NCBI RefSeq assembly: GCF_027587205.1
Contig: NZ_JAPDOD010000057.1
Span: forward strand, 1 to 55,687
DNA from: Solirubrobacter ginsenosidimutans
GTDB lineage: Bacteria > Actinomycetota > Thermoleophilia > Solirubrobacterales > Solirubrobacteraceae
DNA: 55,687 nt
Reading direction: 5' to 3'
The position numbers and the translations under genes were made by a program. Shown in pieces: positions 8,568 to 16,541 of this stretch (the first letter of the stretch is position 1; each line of letters begins with the position of its first letter). Below the pieces are notes generated by a model. The model was not told where the DNA came from and searched no databases. It worked only from the letters and a program-made list of their open reading frames with translations.

Positions 8568-9232
8568 CAACGGTGGGATTCATCGGAAGCGGACAGATCG
8601 GCACCGCCATCGCGCGGCTCGCCATCGAGGCCGGATACCAGGTCGTGCTCAGCAACTCGCGCGGTCCCGAAACGCTCGCGGACACGGTCGCGGAGCTGGG
8701 GCCGCGGGCGTCCGCGGCGACGAGCGGGGAGGCCGCGGCGGCCGGTGACATCGTCGTCGTCACGGTGCCGGTCAAGGCCTTCCCCGACCTGCCCGCCGCG
8801 GCACTCGCTCAGAAGGCGGTCATCGACACGTGCAACTACGGCCCCGAGCGTGACGGCCACATCCCCGAGCTCGACGGCACGTCGCTCACCTCGAGCGAGC
8901 TGCTGCTGCGGTACATCCCGGACGCCATGGTCGTGAAAGCGTTCAACAACATCTTCTACAAGCACCTGCTGTCACTCGCCCGCCCGGCGGGGGCAACCGA
9001 CCGCTCGTACCTGCCGATCGCCGGGGACTCCGCGCCGGCCAAGGCGGCGGTGACCGAATTCATCGAATCCACCGGATACAGCGTGGTCGACGCGGGACCG
9101 CTGGCCGACAGCTGGCGGCAGGCGACGGGCACGCCGGTGTGGGGAACCCCGTACGGGCCGTACTCGAACGAGAAGGGCCAATCAGCCGGCGAGGACGCCA
9201 TCCGCGCCGCACTCGCCACCGCAACGCGATAA
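8564..9232 (+). CDS. NADPH-dependent F420 reductase-like protein, second copy
   Basis: 222 aa. The start overlaps the stop of the preceding SDR gene (ATGA at 8564), indicating translational coupling. The Rossmann motif is GFIGSGQIGTAIA, then DIVVVTVPVKAFPDLP, AVIDTCNYGPERDG, and AMVVKAFNNIFYKHLL. The fold is the same as in the 6940 protein, but the sequences are clearly diverged, so this is an old duplication rather than a recent one. A strictly conserved-looking VVKAFN motif is shared by both. Function is inferred only at family level: a hydride-transferring NAD(P)/F420 oxidoreductase. Confidence 0.82.
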   Translation: MTTVGFIGSGQIGTAIARLAIEAGYQVVLSNSRGPETLADTVAELGPRASAATSGEAAAAGDIVVVTVPVKAFPDLPAAALAQKAVIDTCNYGPERDGHIPELDGTSLTSSELLLRYIPDAMVVKAFNNIFYKHLLSLARPAGATDRSYLPIAGDSAPAKAAVTEFIESTGYSVVDAGPLADSWRQATGTPVWGTPYGPYSNEKGQSAGEDAIRAALATATR

Positions 9233-9415
9233 CCGCAAGTTGGCACCGGCAGCGGCTTGGCCGGTGACCGGCCTCAGCCACATCCCCGCGGAACTCCACG
9301 ACGAGATCCGCGCCGAGGCGGGTACACCCTGTTGCGAGGCGCCGCGCAACAGACGAGCGAACTCAGGCTTCGTGCAACGGGTCGGACGCTGGAGCCAAAC
9401 ACGAGAGGTCAAGGC

Positions 9416-11128
9416 ATGAGCAACCGAAAGCCGGCCCGAGTGAGGGCGGAGCCGGGGAAAGCCGATAGAGGGTTGGTGGAGGCGCCGGAAATCCCGGGCG
9501 GATATCCGGACCTCACCGCGTCGCAGCTTGACCTCATCCGCGAGCGTTCGACGGAGACGGTCGTCGACCCGGGCGCGACCGTGGCCAACGCCGGGGATGT
9601 CGACTTTGACTTCATGCTGGTCGAATCCGGCGATTTGGAAGTCGTGAGGCTCGCGGCGTTCGGGCTACCGGAGCAGATCATGGCGATCTTCGGCCCAGGC
9701 TCGTTCCTGGGCGAGCTGGACATGCTGACCGGGCAGGCAGCCATGTTCTCGGCGCGTATGCCCGCCGGCGGCGTGATCCAACGGATGCCACGTCCGGTCT
9801 TCCGGCAGCTTATGTCCGACGCCCCGGAGCTGTCCGACATCATTCTCAAGGCGTTCATGGCGAGGCGCGAGTTCCTGCGGACCAGTGAAGCGGCGCTGAG
9901 TGTCCAGATCGTCGGCGGTGCGCTGTCGGCCGAGACGCTGGAGCTTCGCAACTGGGCCACGCGCCTAAGCATGCCGCACACCTGGCTCGACGTCGAAACC
10001 GACGACGGTTTCCGGATCCTGAAGTCCTTCGGGCTCGACGTGACAGACCTCCCGGTCGTGATCACCCGAACCGCGATCCTTCGCGATGCGACCCCGAACG
10101 TACTGGCGCACGAGCTCGGGCTCGCGTACCGCTCTGTACCAGGGAAGGTCTACGACCTTGTTGTCGTCGGTGGTGGACCCGCCGGATTGGCGGCTGCCGT
10201 CTACGGCGCCTCTGAAGGCCTGGGCACGCTGGTGCTGGAAGGGGTTGCCGCAGGCGGGCAGGCCGGCGCGAGCGCACGTATCGAGAACTACCTCGGCTTC
10301 CCGTCCGGCCTCGCCGGCGCGGAACTGACTGCCAAGGCGCTGGTACAGGCCCAAAAGTTCGGGGCCGAGATAAAGAGCCCGTTCGCGGTGACGTCACTGC
10401 GAATGGCGGACGACCTTGTGGTGACCCTGTCGGACGGGAGCGAGGTCTCGGCCCGCTCGATCGTGATCGCGAGTGGCGCCCACTACCGGAAACTGAGCCT
10501 CGAGCGGTGGGAGGACTTCGAGGGCAACGGCATCTACTACGCCGCAACTGAACTTGAAGCCCGTGCGTACGGGATGCACGGCCCTCAGGTGGCCGTGATC
10601 GGCGGGGCCAACTCCGCCGGGCAGGCGGCTCTGTTTCTCGCGAGCCGCGGGTCGCGGGTCCGGCTCGTGGTGCGCGCCGACGATCTGGGAATCGAGATGT
10701 CGAGCTACCTCGCGACCCGCATACTCGCCGACAGTCGTATCGAGTTGCACTTAGGCACCGAAGTCGTCGGAGTCGACGGTGGCGACCGTCTGGACTCGAT
10801 CGTGCTCGCGAACAAGATCAGAGGGACTCGCGAGAGCGTGCCCTGCACGGGACTCTTCTGCTTCATCGGCGCCGTGCCCGCGACGTCTTGGCTCGAGGGC
10901 GTCCTACTTGACCGAAGCGGCTTCATCCTGACTGACATCGATCTACCGGAGACGCAACCGCGCGACTCGTTCGGGCTACTCGGCCGTCAGCCTCTGGCGT
11001 TCGAGACCAGCATCCCAGGACTCTTCGCCGCCGGCGATGTGCGTCACGGCTCGATGAAGCGGATCGCAGCTGCCGTGGGTGAAGGTTCGAGCGCGATCCG
11101 CTCGGTCCATCAGGCGATCGGCAAGTAG
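9416..11128 (+). CDS. Cyclic-nucleotide-binding domain fused to a thioredoxin-reductase-like flavoprotein
   Basis: 570 aa from the ATG at 9416; upstream in-frame sequence looks non-coding. Residues about 30-150 resemble a cNMP-binding/Crp-type beta-roll (FGPGSFLGELDMLTGQAA). Residues about 160-235 form a thioredoxin-fold linker (LPVVITRTAILRDATPNVLAHELGL). Residues 245-570 are a pyridine-nucleotide-disulfide oxidoreductase, with FAD motif VGGGPAGLAAAVYG (251-264), NADPH motif GGANSAGQAA (396-405) and C-terminal FAAGDVRHGSMKRIAAAVGEG. The redox CxxC expected near 376-379 is replaced by AATE, so it cannot be a classical thioredoxin reductase. Related fusions lacking the Cys pair exist in actinobacteria. 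Ligand and electron acceptor are unknown. Confidence 0.85.
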   Translation: MSNRKPARVRAEPGKADRGLVEAPEIPGGYPDLTASQLDLIRERSTETVVDPGATVANAGDVDFDFMLVESGDLEVVRLAAFGLPEQIMAIFGPGSFLGELDMLTGQAAMFSARMPAGGVIQRMPRPVFRQLMSDAPELSDIILKAFMARREFLRTSEAALSVQIVGGALSAETLELRNWATRLSMPHTWLDVETDDGFRILKSFGLDVTDLPVVITRTAILRDATPNVLAHELGLAYRSVPGKVYDLVVVGGGPAGLAAAVYGASEGLGTLVLEGVAAGGQAGASARIENYLGFPSGLAGAELTAKALVQAQKFGAEIKSPFAVTSLRMADDLVVTLSDGSEVSARSIVIASGAHYRKLSLERWEDFEGNGIYYAATELEARAYGMHGPQVAVIGGANSAGQAALFLASRGSRVRLVVRADDLGIEMSSYLATRILADSRIELHLGTEVVGVDGGDRLDSIVLANKIRGTRESVPCTGLFCFIGAVPATSWLEGVLLDRSGFILTDIDLPETQPRDSFGLLGRQPLAFETSIPGLFAAGDVRHGSMKRIAAAVGEGSSAIRSVHQAIGK

Positions 11129-11150
11129 CGACAGATCACGATGCCCGTTG

Positions 11151-11175
11151 GTGTCATCTCCCAGGACTGGGGATG
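11151..11175 (+). terminator. Weak hairpin after the flavoprotein gene
   Basis: An imperfect stem of CATCTCCC and GGGGATG around AGGACT lies about 20 bp after the stop codon at 11128. There is no T tract, so termination is possible but unproven. The stem ends where the IS3-like end begins. Confidence 0.2.
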
Positions 11176-11227
11176 AGGCGCCCCGGGTTTCGCGGAGACT
11201 GTGATCTGCCCCGGACTTGGTGGAGTC
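11174..11227 (+). repeat. Solo IS3-type terminal repeat (mobile-element scar)
   Basis: This stretch repeats the left end of the IS3 element at 50252. It has TGAG at 11174, then the block CCCCGGGT, GGAGAC at 11194-11199, TGATCTGCCCC at 11202-11212 and TGGAGTC at 11221-11227, in the same order and nearly the same spacing as the left end. The IS body is absent; non-homologous sequence follows. It is therefore a single end left by deletion or decay. Confidence 0.75.
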
Positions 11228-11255
11228 ACAGTCTCCGAGGACCGTCCCACCGCAA

Positions 11256-11379
11256 ACCCTGGCCCTCGCAGTGCGTGTTGGCGGCGTGTGCGGCTACTGG
11301 CACACCAAGCAGATCCAGCGCCTCACAGCCGACGGCATTCCCGTCCTGATCCGCCCCGAATCCGGACTGCGAACGACGC
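11256..11379 (+). pseudogene. Transposase fragment (DDE-type, IS1182/IS5-like)
   Basis: In one frame this stretch reads GYWHTKQIQRLTADGIPVLI followed by RPESGLRTTP. This resembles the segment of many actinobacterial DDE transposases in which an A/DAGYW motif is followed by an IPVLIPPD-like motif. Only about 40 residues are recognisable, no start or downstream catalytic region follows, and the frame continues into unrelated sequence. It directly follows the solo IS3-type end, so the 435-bp gap between 11128 and 11564 is a patch of dead mobile-element sequence. Confidence 0.5.
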
Positions 11380-11563
11380 CGAGTCATCGACCGACTTACG
11401 CGACAGCCCCGTCGAAACGCGACACTTGCCGGCCGCCGGTGCCCGGCGTCGCCGCTGTCTCGCCGCGAAGTGTGCCCGTCCGCCGCCGAGGTCGACGGCG
11501 CCCAGTTGCGCGCAACCCAAGCGCCGTGGGAGGATCGCCCGACGACCGCGAACAGAGGGTGCC

Positions 11564-12598
11564 ATGCGCCGGATGCAGCTTGGGCTTGTCCTGGTCACCG
11601 TGATGCTGCCGACAGCCGCTCCGGCCTCGGCCGCGCCGCTGCAGTTCTCGGCGGTCATGAAGCCGCAGATCAGCGGTGACGTGAACGCGCCGCGGGTGGG
11701 CGAGACCCTGACGGAGATCTCCGCGGTGTGGTCGCGCGCCCCGAAGTCAGTCGAGTACCGCTGGCTCGACTGCGCCCCGGGCCAGTCGATTGAGCAGTGC
11801 AGGGCGATCCCCGGCGCGACCGGGCGCTCGTACACGCTGCAGGCCTCCGACGCCGGGCTCTACGTGGTCGTGGCGGAGACGGGGCACGACGCCTCCGGGC
11901 AGACCGCCGTCGCGGTGACCCCGTCCACGTCACAGGTCCAGCCGGCCGACGGGCAGCCGATCCCACCCCCGCCGGAGCCGCCCCCGGTGCCACTCACCTA
12001 TCCCACGCTGTCCGGCACGGCGTACCTCGGGGACACGCTCACCGCCACGCCGGGCACGTGGTCGGCGGGCAGCTACACGATCTCCTATGAGTGGCTGATC
12101 TGCGGGCTGGGTCGCTGCGTGCCGATCGACGGCGCGACCGGCTTGAGCCACACGATCGGGCCGGCCGACGTGAACTACGCGATCGTCCTGCGGGCTGCGG
12201 CCACCGCCGCCGGCGGCACGTCCTACGCCATGACACCGATCCAGCTGATCGCTCGCCGGCTGTCCGCGACGACGCAGCTAAAGCTGGCGACGCTGCCGCA
12301 TCGGCTGTACACGCCCTACCTGCTCCGCCACGGCGAACACCCGGAGTTCCTGGCGCCGGCCGCCGGCACGGTCACGATCACCTGGACGGCGGGCCGCGTC
12401 ACGCTCGGGCGCGGGACCGCGCGCTGCGACGGAAGTCACGTCGCGCACGCTGTGCCGTTCCGCTTCACCCGCCAGGGGAAGGCGCTGATGCGGCGAACGA
12501 AGTCACGGAAGATCACCATCACCGGCGAGTTCTCGCCCGCCGACGGCACCCCCGCGACGAAATACAGCCGGACCTGGCGCCTGCTGGCCCCCACCTGA
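11564..12598 (+). CDS. Secreted protein with two Ig-like beta-sandwich repeats
   Basis: 344 aa from the ATG at 11564, chosen because a signal peptide follows at once (MRRMQLGLVLVTVMLPTAAP, cleavage likely after ASA-A). Two about 85-residue repeats follow. The first runs over GDVNAPRVGETLTEISAVWS...YRWLDC...IPGATGRSYTLQASDAGLYVVV; the second, after a Pro-rich linker (PPPPEPPPVP), over GTAYLGDTLTATPGTWS...YEWLICGLGRCVPIDGATGLSH. Each has a Cys pair that could form a disulfide outside the cell. A basic C-terminal domain follows (TARCDGSHVAHAVPFRFTRQGKAL). Such repeats are abundant in secreted proteins of Thermoleophilia. The role is unknown; adhesion or cell-surface binding is only a guess. Confidence 0.8.
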   Translation: MRRMQLGLVLVTVMLPTAAPASAAPLQFSAVMKPQISGDVNAPRVGETLTEISAVWSRAPKSVEYRWLDCAPGQSIEQCRAIPGATGRSYTLQASDAGLYVVVAETGHDASGQTAVAVTPSTSQVQPADGQPIPPPPEPPPVPLTYPTLSGTAYLGDTLTATPGTWSAGSYTISYEWLICGLGRCVPIDGATGLSHTIGPADVNYAIVLRAAATAAGGTSYAMTPIQLIARRLSATTQLKLATLPHRLYTPYLLRHGEHPEFLAPAAGTVTITWTAGRVTLGRGTARCDGSHVAHAVPFRFTRQGKALMRRTKSRKITITGEFSPADGTPATKYSRTWRLLAPT

Positions 12599-13022
12599 CG
12601 GCGGGCTCAGCCCACGCGCAACGTGTGGCGGCGGTTCTGGTAGGTCCCGCCCGAGTCCTATAGCGACGCTGCGCCTGACTCGAAAGTGTCGTCAGTGTCA
12701 TTGTCCAGGACCGGTTCGGCGGGTCTGTTCGACTGAACCGGTTGGCTCGGGGACGATCGACCCAGGAGAGACGCCCTACGGTGGCGCGGTGCTCCCGCCG
12801 CTGCTGGAGAGCACGCGGCGATCGACCCACGAGCAGGGAGTCGTGGTCCTGGCCGGGGAAGCCGAACGTCACCGGCTGGCAAAGCTCCACGGAGGCGGGG
12901 AGGACTGGACACTCGTCGTGGCGGTCGGCCCGCGGGCGTCGTGGCCGGAGTTGGTGCAGATCGGCCCGCACATGCTCGAGTCGTCCTCGGGCAGATCGAT
13001 GCGGTGTCCGGGCGCGACGCCG
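12599..13022. other. 424-bp stretch without a supported gene
   Basis: The plus strand from 12789 can be read as MLPPLLESTRRSTHEQGVVV and on to about 12990. That stretch looks protein-like but continues into a compositionally poor tail antisense to the LuxR fragment. No ribosome site or family match supports it. I see no RNA gene or repeat here. Confidence 0.3.
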
Positions 13023-13175
13023 TCACGCGCCGGTGAGCTCGGGCAACGCTCGCGCGAGTTCGGCGGCGCTGTGCTCGGGCGGCAGCTTCAGCAGAGCTGG
13101 CGGGTTGGCGCGGGTCTCGGCGACGATGCGGTCGACGACGTACGACTCCGCCCGGCGCACCCGAGTGCGTACGGG
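13023..13175 (-). pseudogene. Fragment of a fourth AAA/LuxR (LAL-type) regulator
   Basis: On the minus strand these 50 codons read SYVVDRIVAETRANPPALLK and then LPPEHSAAELARALPELTGA, ending at a TGA. This matches the sensor region after the ATPase core of the intact regulator at 16542-19298, which reads VRDRIVAETRGNPLALLELP followed by RGLTPAELAGG. No Walker motifs or HTH remain nearby. It is a decayed remnant of a paralogue, 25 bp downstream of the SRPBCC gene on the same strand. Confidence 0.6.
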
Positions 13176-13200
13176 TGCGCCAGGCGGGCGGACGGGAGGG

Positions 13201-13665
13201 TCAGCAGACGAGCGCGGCTTCGGTGGCGCTGCGCGACTCGATGGCCTCGAGGCTGTGCTCGAATGCCTTGCGGAGCTTGCTCTTGCCGATGCTGCCGAGG
13301 ACGAGGCCGAGCAGCTTGCCCTTGAGGTTCTTGCCCTCGCGGACGACGACGGCGTGCACGACCGTCGTTCCCTCCGGCAGCGTCAGGAGCGTGTAGGTGT
13401 GGCCCGATCGCCCGCCCCAGACGTTGGAATCGGTGGTCGTCATGACGATGCGGTGGGGATCGGACCAGTCGTAGCGCAGCCGCTCCCAGACGCCGCCGGA
13501 CCCTTCGGTGACGTCGGCCCAATCGGGCCCGCGGTCGTGGACCTGGAGATATTCATCGGCGCTGTTGGCGAAGATCTGCGAGCGGCCCGGTCCGAAGTCG
13601 GTGAGCCCGGCGATCAGCTGCTCGGGAGTCGCGGTGGTCTTCTTGGAGAAGTGCAGGGTGGCCAT
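13201..13665 (-). CDS. SRPBCC (START/polyketide-cyclase-like) family protein
   Basis: 154 aa from the ATG at 13665, which has AAGGAGC at 13671-13677 on the minus strand. The reading frame extends upstream, but only as antisense of the regulator gene. The sequence has the helix-grip pattern: MATLHFSKKTTATPEQLIAG, then VTEGSGGVWERLRYDW, VMTTTDSNVWGGRSGHTYTL and a C-terminal amphipathic helix (SKLRKAFEHSLEAIESRS). Members bind hydrophobic ligands; the ligand here is unknown. It is 160 bp behind the LuxR regulator (13826-16501) but has its own conserved palindromic element exactly 60 bp upstream of the start, so it is probably a regulated target. Confidence 0.78.
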   Translation of the reverse strand: MATLHFSKKTTATPEQLIAGLTDFGPGRSQIFANSADEYLQVHDRGPDWADVTEGSGGVWERLRYDWSDPHRIVMTTTDSNVWGGRSGHTYTLLTLPEGTTVVHAVVVREGKNLKGKLLGLVLGSIGKSKLRKAFEHSLEAIESRSATEAALVC

Positions 13666-13725
13666 GGTGTGCTCCTTGTCTGGAAGGTCTTTCTGCTGCT
13701 TCCACGATCGCGCTTCCGTGCCCCC

Positions 13726-13751
13726 GTCGCACCCGTGCGGGACACTGGTCT
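13726..13751 (-). promoter_or_regulatory. Conserved palindromic element upstream of the SRPBCC gene (copy A)
   Basis: A 26-bp sequence identical to 26692-26717 and very similar to 19418-19445. Read on the minus strand it begins AGACCAGTG and contains the perfect dyad CGCAC-GG-GTGCG. It ends 60 bp before the ATG at 13665, the same distance as copy C before its gene. It is probably a binding site for a LuxR-type dimer. Confidence 0.7.
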
Positions 13752-13825
13752 GCGACACCGGGGCAGGTAGGCCTCGACGATGCAGTCGAGCAGCATCCGC
13801 CTCTCGATGCTCGGCGCCCGCGCCG

Positions 13826-16501
13826 CTAGCCCAGGGCGCGGCGCAGCTCTTTGCGCGACGCGATCTCGAGCTTGGTGAAGACGTTCTTGAGATGCCACTC
13901 GACGGTGCGGGAGCTGATGAAGAGCTCGGCGCCGATCTCAGGGTTCGTGTGGCCGGCGAGGGCGAGACGCGCGATGTGCTCCTCGTGCGCAGTGAGGTCG
14001 CCGCGCGTGTCGTCGCGGCGCTTGCGGGCGGTCTCGCCCGTCGCCACCAGTTCGTGGTGCGCGCGCTCGGCGAAGCCGTCGGCGCCGACCGCCGCGAACA
14101 GGTCGTGCGCGGTCCGCAGCGGCTCGCGCGCATCGGAGCGGCGGCGGCTGCGGCGCAGCCACTCGCCGTGCAACAGGTGAGAGCGCGCGAGCTCCGTCCG
14201 CAGCGGCGTGCGTTCGAGGTGCTCGACCGAGGCGCGATAGTCGGCTTCGTCGTCGGTCAGCAGGGCGCGTACCCGCGCGGCTATGCCCCGCTGCCAGTCG
14301 CTGTCGACGTCGCGGGTCGAGACCCAGTCGAGGGCGGCTTCGAGCACCGGTTGATCCCCCGTGCGCGACGCCGCCTCGGCCAGCTCACCCACGACGAACA
14401 TGCCGAGCGCGACGTGGTCGCGGTGCTCGAAGGCCTGCCGTGCCGCCTCGCGGGCCGCGTCGTAGCGGCCGATGCCGTTGTAGAGCACCGCCTTCGCGTA
14501 GGTCGCGACGTCGACCATCCGGCCCAGCCCGCGCGCGCTCGCGCCCGCCACCATGCGCTCGATCAGCTCGCCTGCCCGCGCCTCGTACCCGCGCCAGGCC
14601 GCGAGCAGCAGCTCGTTGTAGCCGACCGCCGTGCTGTCCGTCGCGACGGCGAGCGCCCGCTCCTCGGAGATCAGCACCTCGGCCTCGGCCAGCTCGCCGC
14701 GTGCCAGCGTGCAGCGGGCGAGGAAGTTGAGCGCGAACTGCAGTTGCACGAGCGCGCCGGCGTCGCGGGCGACACGTACCTGCCGCGAGGCGAGCTCATG
14801 CCAGGCGTCGATGTCCCAGAGGTCCAGCGCGATCAACCCGGCCGCGCGGAACCCCGTCAGCCACAGCCAGTGGCCGAGCTCTCGATCCGGAGTGGGCAAG
14901 GCGAGCACGGTCTCCAGCGCGGGGCGCATCTCCGGCGCGGTTCCCTCACGGAGCCGGGTGGCGAGCGCGTCGAGGACGACGTCGACCGCGGTCGGCGCGG
15001 CGGGCGCCGGCGGGGCGGCGCGGGCGGCCTCGAGGATGGTGCCGTCGTCGGCGGACCAGATCGCGGCGCCGAGCGCCTCGAGCTGCGTCATGCGGGCGAG
15101 CTGCGGGTCGAGCGGCTCCAGGCGCCTGGCCGCGTCGCCGAGCAGCCGGGCGGCGTCGCCCGCGCGGCGGTCGTCGAACGCTATCCGTCCCCGGAGATGC
15201 TCCGCCTCCGCTGCCTGCAAGGCCGAGAGCGGCCCGGCCGCGCTCAGCAGCTGCTCTGCCTCGTCCAGCGCTCCCGCGTCGCGCTTGGCGTGCGCCGCCG
15301 CCAACAGGCGGCGGGTGCGTTCGACGGGGTCCGGCGTGAGCTCCGCCGCGCGTGCGAGAAAGCCGGCGGCGGCCGCGACGCCGCCGCGGGCCTGCGCGTC
15401 GGCGGCCGCGTGCTCGAGCTCCGCGGCCACCGCCTCGTCCGGCCCCGATGACGCCTGGGCGTGGTGCCACGCGCGCCGATCCGGCGCCTCGGTGACCTCA
15501 GCCAGTGCCGCGTGCAGCGCGCAGCGTTCGTCGGCCGACGCCGAGCGGTAGGCCGCGGAGTGCAGCAGCGGATGCCGGAAGCGGATCTGCGCGCCGACCT
15601 CGACCAGGTCAGGATCGAAGTCCGCGGTGATCCCGAGCCGGTCGGCCGCGCGCCGCACCAGCGAGACGTCGGCCTCCGGGTCCGCGGCCGCGAGCTGCAG
15701 CAGCGTGCGGCTCTCGGCGGAGAGCGCCTCGATGCGCCGGCGGTAGCCGTCCTCGATGTCGAGCGGAGCGGGTCTGGCGAAGCCGCCGTCCGCGGTCATC
15801 CAGCGCGGCAGCTCGAGCAGCGCGAGCGGGTTGCCTTGGGCCTCGGCGACGATCCGCTCCCGCACGCCCTCGTCGATCGGGCCTGGGACGACGGTCTCGA
15901 GCAACGCGCGCGCGTCCGCCTCGGCGAGCCCGCTCACCGCCAGCTCCGGCAGGCCGCCCAGGAGCTGCTCCTGTCGCACCGCGAACACGAGCCCGAGCGG
16001 CTCGGCCAGGGCGCGTCCGGCGACGAACTCGAGCACGCGGGCGGAAGCGTCGTCGAGCCATTGGAAGTCGTCGATCACACACAGGAAGGGTTGCGCGTCG
16101 GCGGTCAGCAGGCCGAGCGTCGCGAGCCCCACCAGGAGACGGTCGGGTCGCTCGCCGGCGGCGAGCCCGAGCGCGACCTCCAGCGCAAGCCGCTGCGGCT
16201 GGGGGAGGATCGGGAGCCGGCTCAGCAGCGGCGCGCACAGCAGGTGCAGGCCCGCGTAGGCGAACTCGAGCTCGGACTCGACCCCTGCGATCGAGGCGAC
16301 CCGGAACCCGGACGCCCGCTCGGCGGCGTAGCCGAGCAGGGCCGTCTTGCCGACCCCGGGTTCGCCACGCAGCACGAGCACGCCGCTGCGGCCCTCACGC
16401 ACCTGCGCGAGCAGCTGGTCCAGCCGCTCACACTCGGCGGCGCGTCCCCGCAGCATGGCCGCGGAGCCTAATGGCCGACCAGTGCGCTGGCCAGGGATCA
16501 C
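13826..16501 (-). CDS. Large AAA-ATPase/LuxR (LAL-type) transcriptional regulator
   Basis: 891 aa from the GTG at 16501; an ATG at 16456 (MLRGRAAECERL) is an alternative and may be better supported, since homology to the paralogues starts there. Order: Walker A at 46-53 (GEPGVGKT), a conserved VESELEFAYAGLHLL segment, Walker B at about 141-150 (CVIDDFQWLD), the sensor RIVAEAQGNPLALLELP, a long TPR-like helical region (QARGGVAAAAGFLARAAELT) and a C-terminal LuxR HTH with recognition helix SSRTVEWHLKNVF. Such proteins are ATP-dependent activators. It is one of three paralogues here; the RTVEWH helix is shared by all three. It lies 40 bp downstream of the regulator at 16542-19298 on the same strand. 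Confidence 0.9.
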   Translation of the reverse strand: MIPGQRTGRPLGSAAMLRGRAAECERLDQLLAQVREGRSGVLVLRGEPGVGKTALLGYAAERASGFRVASIAGVESELEFAYAGLHLLCAPLLSRLPILPQPQRLALEVALGLAAGERPDRLLVGLATLGLLTADAQPFLCVIDDFQWLDDASARVLEFVAGRALAEPLGLVFAVRQEQLLGGLPELAVSGLAEADARALLETVVPGPIDEGVRERIVAEAQGNPLALLELPRWMTADGGFARPAPLDIEDGYRRRIEALSAESRTLLQLAAADPEADVSLVRRAADRLGITADFDPDLVEVGAQIRFRHPLLHSAAYRSASADERCALHAALAEVTEAPDRRAWHHAQASSGPDEAVAAELEHAAADAQARGGVAAAAGFLARAAELTPDPVERTRRLLAAAHAKRDAGALDEAEQLLSAAGPLSALQAAEAEHLRGRIAFDDRRAGDAARLLGDAARRLEPLDPQLARMTQLEALGAAIWSADDGTILEAARAAPPAPAAPTAVDVVLDALATRLREGTAPEMRPALETVLALPTPDRELGHWLWLTGFRAAGLIALDLWDIDAWHELASRQVRVARDAGALVQLQFALNFLARCTLARGELAEAEVLISEERALAVATDSTAVGYNELLLAAWRGYEARAGELIERMVAGASARGLGRMVDVATYAKAVLYNGIGRYDAAREAARQAFEHRDHVALGMFVVGELAEAASRTGDQPVLEAALDWVSTRDVDSDWQRGIAARVRALLTDDEADYRASVEHLERTPLRTELARSHLLHGEWLRRSRRRSDAREPLRTAHDLFAAVGADGFAERAHHELVATGETARKRRDDTRGDLTAHEEHIARLALAGHTNPEIGAELFISSRTVEWHLKNVFTKLEIASRKELRRALG

Positions 16502-16541
16502 ACCTCTGCGACCCGCGGCAGATCATGGCCGGCGCCTGGCT

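Noticed and set aside
12789..13022. Plus-strand small ORF in the 12.6-13.0 kb gap
   Set aside because: Partly protein-like, but no ribosome site, no family match, and its tail runs antisense through the LuxR fragment.
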